Positions 1 through 16,000 of a stretch of 64,000 nucleotides of DNA are shown here, piece after piece. The notes under the pieces were generated by a model, which saw only the letters and a program-made list of their open reading frames with translations, made no database searches and was not told the DNA's origin. The position numbers and the translations under genes are program-made. Position 1 is the stretch's first letter; each line of letters starts with the position of its first letter. This DNA comes from Merluccius polli (Eukaryota; Chordata; Actinopteri; Gadiformes; Merlucciidae). Where the stretch lies: contig JAOPHQ010002559.1 of the NCBI GenBank assembly GCA_030340625.1, positions 366,001 through 430,000 on the forward strand, written 5' to 3'.

Positions 1-600
1 ACTTATTATGCACATATTACATGGTTATAACAAGGCAATACGTTACCATCACTTATTTCCATTTAGGCCACATTTGTCATTCGACAGTTGTCGAATGACG
101 ACTGTCGAATCTATCTATTTTTTAAAAAGAGGTTGATAGTAGTTTTTTGTGTTATTTGGCCCAGTTTTGATATTATCCTACATGTTAACATTTATGTGGC
201 ACATGGTGGTGATAAACAGTGGTAATGTCACCTGGAGTGACAGTCAGTGGAGGACCCCTCTTCTGTAGCAGCAAAAACTTACTCCACCACTGACTAATAC
301 TTTCCAAAGAAGACTAGTGCCTTTTAATTAGGTTGCACTTTCCTCTAATCAATGACATTATGACAGCAGAGGATGACAGCTAAAGGCTGACAATGAACAG
401 TTAAGGGCCCAGGTAACAGCTCAAGTGAGTGAAAGAGAGATAATGCAGGTAATTGTCACTTCAACACTGACTTTTGAATGTGTGGTACTACACTATATAA
501 TTTCTCACCAGTCATAAGCCGTGTAATAACTATGGAGAGAGATTTGTCTCATGGTTTATACTAAAAGGAGTCAATATGTCTTGTTAAACATAACTTTTGT
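1..600. other. AT-rich flank, no gene; short inverted repeat and possible retroelement debris
   Basis: An inverted repeat ATTCGACAG / CTGTCGAAT lies at 79-87 and 102-110 with a third copy of the motif between. At 365-450 the plus strand reads like a broken coiled-coil (ADNEQLRAQVTAQVSERE with a frameshift), of the sort seen in retroelement gag-like proteins. Nothing else is recognisable. Confidence 0.3.
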
Positions 601-623
601 CTTGTAAATGGCTATTTGAATGA

Positions 624-1203
624 ATGTGCAATGATTTGTATAATTGCATACATATTTATGAATCAAAGTTTTCTTCCTATGTCCATATGACCAACCAGGA
701 TCAATGGTGTCCTATGGTGTTCCTGATAGTGAGGAACATGGATGACCGTGGCAAAGTATACAAGATACGTCCCAGTGATGGGACAGGAGGGGAGAGAAAT
801 GTCCACAGAAGTGAGCTGCAGGTGCTTCCAACTACTTAAACTGAAAAGAGCCCGCCAACAGTAAGACAACCTGCTGCTAAGCAAAAGCCCCTTGAGCCTC
901 ACTCTCATCAGATCAGAGCGAAAGAGAGGCTAGAAGTCTCAGCCATTGCCCTCATGTTCAAATACTTTTCCCCCGGTCCATGCCACCAGTGCAGGCCCCC
1001 CCTAGTACACATTCCACCCGTTTCTGACCCTTTCCCGACTGCCAAGCACATAGCCATGGAAGTAGGCAGCCCACTATCCAGCAGCAGGGAAACCCAGTTG
1101 AGACAATCGGTGCTGCTCTGCTCCACTAGAACCACAGCTGGTCATCACCCGACACTGTATTTTAATCTAGTGCCATTTTATTCATTAAATTATGTATTTA
1201 AAT
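624..1203 (+). pseudogene. Probable 3' end of an LTR-retroelement pol relic
   Basis: The plus strand reads GKVYKIRPSDGTGGERNVHR then SELQVLP, resembling the C-terminal integrase tail of Ty3/Gypsy-like pol proteins (VYKVRP...VHR-L). After a stop comes a Pro/Ser-rich frame ending RTTAGHHPTLYFN, similar to the RR(S/T)TR-AGHH-NP end of fish Gypsy polyproteins. No LTR was identified. The similarity is by eye. Confidence 0.4.
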
Positions 1204-1639
1204 AGAATGCATTTGTATACTCCACTACAGGAAGCTTGGGACTTTCGTTTGGTCCTGTTTGAGTGTTGGTTCTGTTTGAGATCCTGGGCAGCTGTAAAAC
1301 ATAGGTATTGGCTACAAATGTGTTAACATTTATTATAATTACATGTAATTTATTTGTTTATAATTAGGCGAAACTGCTAATTTCTAAATCTCTGAGGCCC
1401 GGTACTGGTCTGCGGCCTGGTGGTTGAGGACCACTGGACTGGCCTAGAAGAGTGAATGTCCCTTCCTGACTCCATCCTGTCCACATTGCTGAAAATACTG
1501 AGGTTGTGGTCTTTCAAAACTGTTTTTTATTTCTATTTTAATTTTCTAATAGTTGTGGTAAGGATTAGAAGTTATGAAACTGGGGAAATGGCTGTAAATA
1601 GTCAGGTTTCTTTACTAAAATGAATAAATAAATGTCTAC
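1204..1639. other. Non-coding; hAT-type terminal fragment
   Basis: At about 1395-1440 there is GGCCCGGTACTGGTCTGCGG followed by CCTGGTGGTTGAGGACCACT. This is a widespread fish hAT-like end (choice of CCGGTACCGGTC...GGGGACCACTG). The rest is AT-rich without recognisable content. Confidence 0.35.
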
Positions 1640-1695
1640 AAACTTCTCCAGAAGATAGCAGTACTGGAGACGAAATTCTGCGACTCGAAGTCAAC

Positions 1696-2625
1696 GTGGA
1701 GGTAAATGGTCAATATGGGAATGAAACCACTCTACCGATGACCCAAATCAGTGGAAAGGAGCAGGCTAACAGACAAGTGCTTTGTGCAAAGCCAAAGCAT
1801 AATTCATGGAAAGATAAATCGCCTCCCTCAGATATGGGAAGACGGTTAACAGGCACAACCCAGCACCTGGAGACTCGTGATGATACTGAGTGGCCTGCAC
1901 TGCCGTCACACAGGAGGGTCTCTTCAACCCCAGTACCAAGGAGAAAACAGCCGTGGAATGTGGCTAAAACAAAAAGTAAGAGCAAACCGACCAAAGACAC
2001 AGGGATTCTACTGGAGAACAGATTTGCTCCACTTTTACAAGACCCTGACTCCCAAAAAGAAAGGTCATCTTCCAGCACCGGAGAAAGGTATGAGGCTAAA
2101 TCATATACTAAAAGGCTGCAGAAAGAGCTAACCACTGGGCCGCAAACGCTGATAGTGGGTGACGGAGCTGTGAATAAGACCAAACACTTTTTCAGCAAAA
2201 ACCCCAAAGTACTTTGTTTTACCAATGATATGGTGTCCGATATCTCAGAGAAAATTCTGGAAATCACTGCTGAGCATCCGACAGTGAAATCTCTCGTCAT
2301 TCACACAGGAGCACTTGATGTTGTCAAGCAACAATCAGAAGTTCGATGTCTGAATACTGAGGTGTTTATCAGTGGACCTCTACCAACAGTTCGGCGAGGA
2401 GACGAGAGATTCAGCAGGCTGTTGATTCTAAACAGATGGCTCAAAGATACGTGTGCTGCTCAATCAGTAAACTTTATTGACAATTTCAACATTTTTTGGG
2501 AACGCAGACACCTCTTTGAGGCAGATGGATTTTGCCTTAACAAGTCAGGAGTACAGCTGTTAAGCTACAACATTTTTGATTTTTTGCGTCAGTCACCAGC
2601 ATCCCCTGCCAAGGACAAGAGGTGA
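1696..2625 (+). pseudogene. LINE ORF1 with SGNH/GDSL-like domain
   Basis: The open frame extends upstream to 1624 without an ATG, so the true start may be lost. Residues 1-130 are basic and disordered (WPALPSHRRVSSTP, RKQPWNVAKTKSKSKP). Residues about 145-305 follow the SGNH hydrolase layout: LIVGDGAV (block I, where Ser of GDS is replaced), VVIHTGALD-like block, FISGPLPTVRRG, and a C-terminal LFEADGFCLNKSGVQLLS where the catalytic D-x-x-H region is degenerate. ORF1 proteins with esterase domains are known in CR1/L2 LINEs. Loss of the Ser and His suggests decay or a non-enzymatic role. Confidence 0.7.
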
Positions 2626-2689
2626 GACAATACAAAACAACAGATAAGACAGCCTTCTGGAGAAAAATTGCTACCGCCTGAGATAAGGA

Positions 2690-3181
2690 TTGACCATGAA
2701 GGACAGCACACCGAGAGAGGCTTTAACGTCATCATCCTTACCCCAACATGAGGAGTTACCCCCAGCCCCAACAGCCCAACATGAGGAGTCTCCCCCAGCC
2801 CCAACAACCCAACATGAGGAGTCTCCCCCAGCCCCAACAACCCAACAGGAGGAGTCTCCCCCAGCCCCAACAGCCCAACAAGTGCAGTCTCCCCCAGCCC
2901 CACCAGGAGACTCCCAACTTTCACCCACCGGGACCCCATCCAGCCTTTCATTCTCTCCACGCAGTCCGGATTCCCCATTCCCCCATTTTCTGGATTTCAC
3001 CGACAGGATGAATGACCTTTTCAATGTTGGAATCCAACTCACACCACATCCAAATCCCATTTATTCTCCCCTAAATCCCCCTCCTCGTCCAGCCCCTCCC
3101 ATTCCACCACGCTGGAAAACACCAAACGTCACAGAGCCCCCCCCACCTCCTCTGACTCAGATAATCTGTGGGTCGGACTGA
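2690..3181 (+). pseudogene. Proline-rich LINE segment with 11-residue repeats
   Basis: It encodes (PPAPT-Q-EES) repeated about four to five times, from a 33-bp DNA repeat at 2741-2904, then a Pro/Ser-rich stretch ending PPPPPLTQIICGSD before a stop. It lies between ORF1 and the endonuclease and is probably a linker of the LINE rather than a gene. Repeat number may vary among copies. Confidence 0.55.
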
Positions 3182-3184
3182 TAT

Positions 3185-4294
3185 GTGCCGGGTCCAGGCT
3201 GCAATACTGATACCAATAATGTTCTCCTCCAGGAAAAGTCAGGGCCCTTTGGAGTTCAGATAGCCTTCTCAATCCCTGTGATGACAGGTAACAGAAGAAT
3301 GGTTAAACTGGTGAGAAATAAAAAGGGTAAATCTGCCAATTTATTAAGTATAGCATGTCAACCTCGAAATATACCAGTGTCTCCTGCTATCTCCACAAGA
3401 TTAGCTCTACTCAATATCAGATCACTAGTCAACAAATCACTGTTAGTTAATGACATCATTATGACCTATGATCTAGATTTTTTACTTCTTAGTGAAACAT
3501 GGCTGACTGAATGTAGCTGTTGTGCTATTCTCAATGAGGCAGCACCAACACATTTCAGTTTTATGAACAAGTGTTGAACTGGTAAGAAAGGCGGGGGAGT
3601 TGCTGCCATCTTTAAATCTGTATTTCAGTGCAAGGAAATTACGTTAGGTGATTTTAGCTCTTTTGAATATCTGTTTTTTACTAAAAGGTGATCCAAAAGT
3701 TATTTTTTTTAAATCATTTATAGACCTCCAAGATACTCAGGAAAATTCATTGATGAGTTTGCTGAACTGCTGTCAGTTATCTGCACTGATTACAACTTTT
3801 TTATCATAACAGGGGATTTTAACATTCACGTAGACAATAACATGGACAGTACTGCCAAAGAACTCTCTGCTCTACTTGACACTTTTGGCCTCTTGCAACA
3901 TGTGAAAGGGCCCACACACACTCAAGGCCACGCTCTGGATCTGGTTATCTCTAAAGGTGTTAACATTTCTTCTGTTGATGTTAAGGACTTGGCTCTTTCT
4001 GATCATTTCTGTGTGTTCTTTGACTTACAGATCATTCCAAATGTTCAGTTAACCTCTGTGTCTGTTAAGAGAAGGTACATAAATGAGAATACCAGTGCAA
4101 CGTTTATGGAGGCTATAGCTATGTCACCAACTGTGAATGCAGAGTCAGTTGATGAACTCCTAGATAAATTTAACTGGAAAATCTCAAATGCCATGGATGC
4201 TGTTCCACCTATTAAAACTAAGACGACCTTGATCAGAAAGAAAACACCATGGACTATGATGGTAAAGGCTTTAAAACAGAATGCAGGAAAGTAG
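3185..4294 (+). pseudogene. LINE ORF2 endonuclease region, broken
   Basis: Two frames, 3185-3577 and 3842-4294, with damaged sequence between, give endonuclease blocks LALLNIRSLVNKS, FLLLSETWL, GDFNIHVDN (near 3813) and LSDHFCVFFD (near 3990). These carry the catalytic Asn, Glu, Asp and His of APE-type LINE endonucleases. Stops and a frameshift at 3577-3720 inactivate it. Confidence 0.75.
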
Positions 4295-4514
4295 AGTGTA
4301 AGTGGAGAAAAACTAAACTTCAAATTCACCATGACCGCTACAAAATAAGTCTTTGTAATTTTAACTATGAGTTAGTCAAGGCTAGACAGCGACACTTTTC
4401 TGAAATTATTAATAAGAACATCAACAACACTCGCACTCTATTTGCTATGGTTGATAAGCTGACAAACCCCCCCTAAACAGATAGCTCCAGAACTCCTTTC
4501 CACAGCAAAATGCA

Positions 4515-5896
4515 ATGAATTTGCTTGCTTTTTCAGTGAAAAAAATCCAGTCCATAAGGTTAAATATTAACACAAATCAACAAAACAATAAAATAACGCA
4601 ATCCCTAAGACCTCCCAGGAATAACTCAACTGCGATGTCAGAATTTAATACAGTTGACCAAAAAACCATAGAGGAAACAGTTCAGCATCTAAAACCATCA
4701 ACATGCTGTCTTGACACAATGCCATCAGACTTTTTAAAAACTATTGTGAACTCTGTCCAAATAGATTTGCGACAAATACTAAATAGCTCACTTCAATCGG
4801 GCACGTTTCCTAAATCCCTAAAAGTAGCTGCCATTAAGCCACTCTTAAAAAAGAGAACGCTGGATGCTTCCACGTTAACCAACTACATACCTATCTCAAA
4901 TCTTCCTTTTATACCAAAGATCATTGAGAAAGTGGTTTTTAATCAACTCAGCAATTTCTTGAATTCCAGTGGCCTTTTTGACAAATTTCAATCAGGTTTC
5001 CGACCTCATCACAGTACAGAAACAGCTCTTATTAGAGTGTTAAATGATATTAGGTTAAACACTGACTCAGGCAAGGTGTCAGTACTGGTCCTGTTGGATC
5101 TCAGTGCTGCATTTGACACTGTGGATCACAGTATATTGTTGAACAGGTTGGAAACTTGGGCAGGACTCAGCGGAACAGTCCTAGAATGGTTCAGGTCCTA
5201 CTTGGAGGAGCGGAGTTATTTTGTGACCATTGGAAGTTATGAATCCAATCGAATGGCTATGACATGTGGAGTTCCTCAGGGGTCAGTTCTTGGACCCCTT
5301 CTGTTCAGTCTATATATGCTGCCTTTGGGTCAAGTTCTGCAGAACTCTAATGTAGACTATCACAGTTATGCAGATGACACGCAGATATACATAGCACTGT
5401 CCTCAGATGACTACAGTCCAATACAGTCATTGTGTCACTGTTTAGAGCAAGTAACAAATTGGATGAATCAAAATTTCCTTCAATTAAATCAGGACAAAAC
5501 TGAGGTTTTATCCTGATTGATTAAACGTTTTTGGCAATAAAGAGAAGAGGATTGCCGTCAGTAAACATCTCGAGTCACTCTCTCTAAAAACTAGGGACCA
5601 AGTCAGAAACCTTGGCGTGCTGATACTCAGATTTGACCTTCAGCAGTCATATCAAATCCATCACCAAAACAGCCTTCTATCAGCTTAAGAACATATCCAG
5701 AGTGAAGGGTTTGTCTCAAACAGACCAGGAGAAGTTGATTCATGCTTTCATCTCCAGTAGACTCGACTACTGTAACGGTCTTCTGACTGGACTCCCACAA
5801 AAAAGCATTAAACAGCTGCAGCTCATTCAGAATGCTGCAGCTCGAGTTTTAACCAGAACAAAGAACAAAGGTTGTTCAAAGCACTTTAAATTGTAA
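4515..5896 (+). pseudogene. LINE ORF2 reverse transcriptase and C-terminal region
   Basis: The 333-residue frame holds the RT fingers and palm: FQSGFRPHHSTETALIRVLN, VLLDLSAAFDTVDHSILLNR, GVPQGSVLGPLLFSLYMLP and the active-site YADDTQIY (5367). After a frameshift, 5633-5896 continues with SSRLDYCNGLLTGLP and AAARVLTRT. These are L2-clade signatures. The sequence then runs into the 3' UTR. Confidence 0.85.
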
Positions 5897-6114
5897 TCTT
5901 TCATTTGCACTATGTCCTTTTAAATCATTATTTTATGCTGCTCTATTATAGTATTGTATTTCTTTCTCTTTCTATTCTTCTGTAGTTGTTTTTATTTTTT
6001 AATTTTTATTTCAATTCTTACTAAATGTTAAATGTTTGTTTTATGTAAAGCGCATTGAGTTGCCATTGTGTATGAAATGTGCTATATAAATAAAGCTGCC
6101 TTGCCTTGCCTTGC

Positions 6115-9568
<3,454 letters not shown>

Positions 9569-9880
9569 TCAACTGAGCCGAAAATATACAACAGCTGGAA
9601 TGAGCTGAAGCTCTGAAATAATATCCTTAACACACAATTTCTCTAAGTCTTCTTTGAACTCATCATAGTACCAGAAGAATCTTTTTGCTAAAACGTAGTT
9701 CAGCCTTGGCTGTAAAAACATAAATAAAACCCGATCTATACCTATCTTAACCTTAGCGACAGCCATGTTTACCCTAGCTTTGTTTCTTAGCCCAAGAAGA
9801 ACCTTTCTAGCGATATCTTCTTGTGAACTTCCTATATCCTCCTCCATACCTCCTTCACTCTGTAGTCCCTCTATGTTCAC
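9569..9880 (-). CDS. Unidentified short ORF in the slc6a17 3' region
   Basis: A 103-codon frame with balanced composition and no low complexity begins MNIEGLQSEGGMEEDIGSSQ. It has a basic, amphipathic middle (NKARVNMAVAKVKIGIDRVL) and a charged helix YYDEFKEDLEKLC, ending YFRLS before TGA. It is not part of the transporter and matches no family I recognise. It could be an exon or remnant of a retroelement, or 3' UTR sequence open by chance. No splice or promoter evidence was found. Confidence 0.25.
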   Translation of the reverse strand: MNIEGLQSEGGMEEDIGSSQEDIARKVLLGLRNKARVNMAVAKVKIGIDRVLFMFLQPRLNYVLAKRFFWYYDEFKEDLEKLCVKDIISELQLIPAVVYFRLS

Positions 9881-10087
9881 CTATGTTAAAAAAGAGTGAA
9901 ATGTGGTTGATCAACACAGATTGGGACTGTGAGGTAGAAAGAGGGTTCGGTAAGGTTAGGGGGAGAGACGTGAGAACATTTACTATCAATCTGTGCATTT
10001 CATTGTACTTGTTTGTTTTCTCTTCCTACCATCTCATCTCTCTCTTACTGTAAAGCTTGCCTGGTATTCACCATCAGACTGAGCCAA

Positions 10088-10450
10088 TCATAACTCTGAC
10101 TCCGGGGAGCCAATGTTCTGGTAGCCCGTCTTGGTGCTTGTGCCATAGTTGGTGTTGGTCATTTCCTGGGCGCCGCCGGACACCAGGTAGGCACGGTGGG
10201 CAGGGCTCGGGGATGGGGCCTCGCTGGGGTTCTTGCCCAGGATGAAGCGCTGTTCGTCCTGGTCCTCCAGGTTAGAGATGTCCTTCATCATGCCCTTGCG
10301 GTAAGACACGGACAGCTTGTTGGAGCCGTCTGACAGCAGGTTGAAGCGGCGGGCGATGAAGACGATGGGCAGCGGCAGCATGGCCGCCACGATGAGGGCG
10401 TAGGCCATGCCCAGCGCCCAGGGAGGGTAGTTCATGAAATGCTCCGAGCC
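10088..10450 (-). CDS. slc6a17: slc6a17 last coding exon: TM12 and cytosolic C-tail
   Basis: The acceptor TGGCAG precedes GSEHFMNYPPWALGMAYALI, the start of TM12. The conserved tail follows (RRFNLLSDGSNKLSVSYRKG, MKDISNLEDQDEQRFILGKN, PSEAPSPSPAHRAY) and ends SPESEL with TGA at 10090-10088. The distal tail differs from mammals in the Gly/Ser/Asn-rich part but keeps the PESEL end. Confidence 0.95.
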   Translation of the reverse strand, partial: GSEHFMNYPPWALGMAYALIVAAMLPLPIVFIARRFNLLSDGSNKLSVSYRKGMMKDISNLEDQDEQRFILGKNPSEAPSPSPAHRAYLVSGGAQEMTNTNYGTSTKTGYQNIGSPESEL

Positions 10451-13019
10451 CTGCCATTGGTGGGAAAAAAAGAATACACAGGCAGACAGCAAGAATGAGC
10501 ATGAGCAAACAAAAGAAAGAAACGGAGAGGAGAGGAGACTAAGGGGAGGGATTGAAAGACAGATGTGTGGGGTTGGGAAGTGGGGTTAAGTGGGGTCGGT
10601 AAAGTAAAAACAAGACAAACAAACAAGAGATAATGTGGTAGGGAGAGAGACCACGAGAAAAGTAGGATTCGGTTGGAATCTACAAAACACTGGACCCCAG
10701 CCACATTTGAGGGTTGGCTGAGCTTACTGAATAATAACCAAGGTCTAACGTCTCTCTCCCTCTCCCCCCCTTGCAGCAACTAGGAAAAACTAAGCACGAA
10801 AAAACATCGAGGTTCTGAATTTCTAATCCGTTTCTCATTCTTTTACAAACTCTCTGCACCCGTCTCGGTGTTTGTGTGTCTGTGTGTGCGTCACGTGCGC
10901 CGTCTGGCTCGGCTCACTGACCTCGGCTTCCACCCAGGCATTATAGCCTGCAGGACTGACGGCCATCTCGATGACGGTAGCCACTATGAGCACCACCAGG
11001 ATGGCCGGAGACACGTACTTCCACATGTAGAAGTAGAAGGAGTAGGGCCTGAAACCCAGCATGTCCTCCAGGTCCTGCATGAACCTGGGAGAAAAGGAAG
11101 GAAGATATAAGGAAAGGATGGATGGATGGATGGAATGAAAGAAGGAAGGAAGAAATTAAGAGAAGAATAGGAGGAGAAAAAAGGTATAAAAGCAGGTTGT
11201 TAATTTGGAAAAAGGAAGGAAAAAAATGGAGGCAGGAAGGAAGGTGGTAGGGAAGTAAACAATAAAGGGTGGAACTGAAGGGATAAGAAGAACTTGTATC
11301 TGAATCCGGGAATCCCTTCCTGTGAAGCTATACTGTAATAATTTGAGGTGAACTGGATAATTCATGGTTATGACAGAACTCATTGTAGACATTACACGTA
11401 GTTATTGGCCAGAAAAATATGTGTCACGTGTGTCTACAGAACAGCTAACCTCTGACAGGAGCCTCTTTGTGTGCGAGTCTTAAATAACAAACAGATTGAA
11501 TTTAAAGAAAGAAAATACCTGTGAAGGTGTGGTAGAAACCCATTTGGGCATATATAAAACCACACCGAAAATGACTTGCAAAGAAAATAAATAAATACAA
11601 AATTATGATTTTCCATATTATTAAGTAATGTTAGGGATTAACCCATATACACCATATCCATACAACGAACACCTGACCATAAATGGGTCTAGATTACATT
11701 ACCTCTCAGTGCCGTAGATCCACGCCACAGAGATGTTCTCCAGGATCACCACCACAGTGAGCGGCAGGCCGGCCGAGTAGTCGTCAAACATGGTGACAAA
11801 GTAGTTTCCGGAGCGCTGCACAAACAGCAGGCCCAGGAAGAAGGCGATGATACAGCACACCACTGGGGAAGAGTAAAGAGACGGGGGTTGAGAGAGGTTG
11901 TTATGCTCTTCTTACCAGTCAGACGTGATGCTCGTCAGTGACCAGGTAATGTGTGAATATAACCGTTTCATTTGGGATTATTTTGCGCTTTTGTTTTCAT
12001 GAGGTTTGGGTTGGAACTTGGAAGAAAACAACAAAACAAGGACAAATATGTTTTTAGGAGTAAATAGGGACTAGTAGTCGTCTCTCCTCAAACACTTGGA
12101 TGTTAAGGGGTTTAAAGTCCCTGTAAAGCAAATTCAGAGATTTGTTTCTTAACACAATACACAATTTAGAAAGTAAAACATGAAAAGACTGTAGAAGCAT
12201 GTCCACTTAATTGTGGAGTTCGACAGTTTTTCTGTTTTTCACCGTTTTTGTGTTCAGGTTTTTTTGGGCGGGGCTTATAACAACTAGAGCACATTACGCT
12301 GTTTTTTTGTTTGTTTCTCCATTGGGCGGGCAAAAGACTGTTCACTTCCTGGCTGAACCTAATTGGACGAATGCTTTCAGTTGTGGGCTGTCAGCTTTCG
12401 AATTTCAAACTGGACCAACATGGCGGCTGCCTCACAAACGATCTCATTTAACAGCTAAATAGTACACCAAATGTATTTCTGAAAACATTTTAGGCGAGAA
12501 AGAAGCCATGCAGTTGCTGAATCTGTCTTCATTTTAGATCGACAACAGTCAGTTTAAAAGTTTTTCAGGGACACCCCGGATTTGCATAAAGTAGAAAAAA
12601 GCTCAATTTCATGCAAATCAGGAGCGAAGGATACGAATCAGATTCTGGCTCTGGTGGTGCCAACATGTATAATAACACTGCTAGGAGCATCCATTTTTCA
12701 GGTCGTAGTGGTATTTGACACTTGAGAGAGCCCCCCCCCTATTTTTTCACGATTTTTAAACCTAATTTTATATACATAAATACTTTTGTAATCATTCAAA
12801 TTTGGCTGGGTGGTTAATAACACATTTTCTGTGGTGCGACAAACTCAAAACACATTTTACTTTTATTTACTATAAAATATCTATATATTACCCTCACTCC
12901 CTGCATATTACACAATCACTCTCCGTTCTTCTCACAGACAGTTAGAATTAACAGATTTAACACATCATCAAACAGTATCGTCCCATTACCTGCCTGATTA
13001 TTATGTTTTGCCTATATAC

Positions 13020-13053
<34 letters not shown>

Positions 13054-16000
13054 TCACTGACCGCACAGGATCTCCTTGCGTATCTTGAAGGCATCCAAAA
13101 TGGGGGTGGTGATGCCCGTCATAGTGCCGATCATGCTGCCCAGGCCCAGGTTGATGAGCATGAAGAAGAACATGACCGACCAGAAGGGGCTGGCAGGGAA
13201 GTGGGTCATGGCTTCGGTGAAGGCAATGAAGGCCAGACCCGTACCCTGCACCGCCTGGAGGAAATAAGAGCAGATGCTGGTAGTGATGTGGAGAAATCAT
13301 TGTGGCTATTGTCCTTATCAGGTTTTGATGGTATACGCACAAAATGAAAGGGAAATTACTATTTGAAAATGACCCCTTGACACTCTTACAATCTGTGCAA
13401 TGGAATAGACATTGTTTAATTTATCAAAACAATTACATAGAAAGTGTGGAAAGGCCTGGGAAAACACAATATCATAACTTTAAATTGGCTTATGTTTGGA
13501 ATGAGATACGTGCGTTTTTTGGAATGAGATCAGTGAGGGAAACGTGGAAGTAGAGTTTTTCCCGGACATAATTATTCTCTGCAATAGGTTGGTTGCAGTC
13601 ATGTGACACCACAATGCAAACTTCAGATGGAGGGCAGGAATTGAAATGGAGAATGTTAAGCAGCAGTACTCTTTTGTTTATTGTATTTTCCTTTATGTAA
13701 ACAGTGTGGAACCAAATGTTTGAAAAACAAACCAGAAACTGTAATCAGGCATGAAAACGGGTCAGGGGTGAAAAAGGTGAGAAGGGCGCGCGGACGGGCG
13801 GTTAGACGGACGGACACTGTAGGGCGCCTGTGAATATAATAAATATGCATGCCAGCCTGTCACTTAGTCTACCATTTACAATAAATATATGAGGCACAAT
13901 GTGGTAAGGGCACCAACATGGCTTGATGCATTCTTCCATCATGATTGACAGACAAGATTTTTTTTGGGGGCAAAGAAACTAACCTAAGAGTTTTCTACCA
14001 TTATTGAAACATACCATCAACCTGAAATGCAATTTGCGATTGCAGACAGAGCATGCCAGAAAAAAATATGTTTGATTTAGAATCAAAGTTTCCCTTTTCC
14101 AATTTCACAGTAGCCAAATGAGTTGAGTGGATGTAATAATAAGCCAAGCACAGGTTCTGAAAAAATATTGTATTAAATAAATAATATTTCCATCCTGGAA
14201 ATACAAGTAATATTATAAAGAAGCACTATAACTAGGGATGGGGATCGTTAATATTTATTGATATCGATACCTTTATCGATACTCCTTATCGATCCAAGTC
14301 TTTATCGATACCACTATCGATACTTTTCTATTATTTGGTGGAAAGACGACGCGACAATTTGTTCTCAACAGAACTGGTATTGCTTAACAAGTGAGCATAA
14401 CAAAAACGTTTCTGGCCTTCAATAAACATGGCTAATGTAATAGGCCACTTCGAAATGACATACAACCAACAATAGAAAGAATATATCAGCAGCACCAAAT
14501 GAAAAATAAGTCATAATGTATATGGGTCACACAAAAGGAAATAAAACATAATCTCATAATTTAACAGGGTTTTTTTTGCAGAACAATTAACATGTCTGCC
14601 TTGTCAGTCATGATCCTCCAGATTTTTAATATACTATACAACTGTATTACTCATGTTTCTCGCCAAAATCTCAATTTCCCTTTTCTTTACATTACATTTG
14701 AACGCATCATGATAACCTAATAGTCGTTTTACTGAGCCAACCTGAACACATCATCACGCAGCACGTCTGAATCTTTATTTACTTTTCAATATAACTAGCT
14801 TGTATGCTGCCGATTACAACACGGATTTCACAATTGGATTACTATTTTTAACTAACGGGACAAGCAGGGGTGGACTGGCCATCGGGCGTACCGGGTGAGC
14901 CGATGCACATTTTTGGGCCGGTCCAGGACTGTCATAATTAGGGTTTTAATAATCGTATTTAACCGTATAACTGCACACAACTTTATTTAAAAGCAATCAA
15001 ATGTAAAACATGTGTTTGTATTGTGGTGTCCGGTGCGTGTGGATGTGCGGCTCCTCCTGCGGAGCGGTTCATGTTAATAGCGGAGTCCGGGAGGGTTCAC
15101 CTTCACGGCGTAGTTACGAGGGATGTGCGACTATCGTCTTAAAAAATACTAAAGTGTTTTTTAAAGTTAGAAAGATATTAGATATTCAACCGATATTCAC
15201 GCTCCGAATTACAGCGATCAGACACGGGGAACTAAAGCCCCGATCACCGGTATGAGTCCCGTATGTCTAGCGGTGTCTACCTGCCCCCCCGTCGGTCGTA
15301 GGTCCGGGGTGGCTTACGATCGCGCTGTCACTCACGTGAAACTGTCACTCACCAAATTCAGTCCGGTAAATTATCACTCCGACTCCTCAATGGGCACGCT
15401 CAGGTCAGCCGGCACGAGCCTTCGCAATATTTCCGCGCACGCGCTAGCGCGCTCACCCGCTCAACCCCCCCCCCCCCCCCCACCAAACATTTTCTCGTCG
15501 AATCTACACGATTCACGTAGGTCACCTGTTTTGACTTCAAAACGGCGAATTTCGCCGAAAGGTGAGTGATTTTCATGCCTGTGTAATGTTTAAAAAATAA
15601 TGATTTATCACACGATATTAACGATTTACCCGCTATAGAGTCAGTAGACATAGTGAATTACCTTGTGCTGCAGACCTCGTACTACACCATCAAAAGCCTG
15701 GAGGAATATAACTTCTTTGTGTGCGGCTGGGTTCATGAATTGGGAACCAAAAACTAGACAACTAGTTTTTGCCAGGGTGAGTATGCTTTTAGTTTAATTA
15801 AAAATGCTTCCAAGTCACTATACTTAGGATTGGTTGTACCAAAAGTAAACCAAAAAAACATTAGCCTTATTAACTAGCTTAAGGTAGCTAGCATCGCATC
15901 ATTAAACCATTAGGCTTGAACGCACCATCAACCTCCAAGAAACATCATTATTACAAACAACTTATATCCAGTGTATGTATACACTACAACACTCTCTCCT

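Larger units (their letters stand above)
1640..6114 (+). mobile_element. L2-clade LINE, nearly full length but decayed
   Basis: In order it holds an ORF1 with an SGNH/GDSL-type domain, a proline-rich linker with 33-bp tandem repeats, an apurinic-type endonuclease (LNIRSL, SETWL, GDFNIH, SDH), a reverse transcriptase (DLSAAFDTVDH, GVPQGSVLGPLLF, YADD) and the LDYCNGLL connector. A 3' end AAATGTGCTATATAAATAAA follows, with a (TTGCC)n tail at 6094-6114. This end is typical of fish L2 elements. Several frameshifts and stops break ORF2 (at 3577, 3670-3720, 4294, 4476 and 5516-5632), so the copy is dead. It lies outside slc6a17, about 4 kb past its 3' end. Confidence 0.85.
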
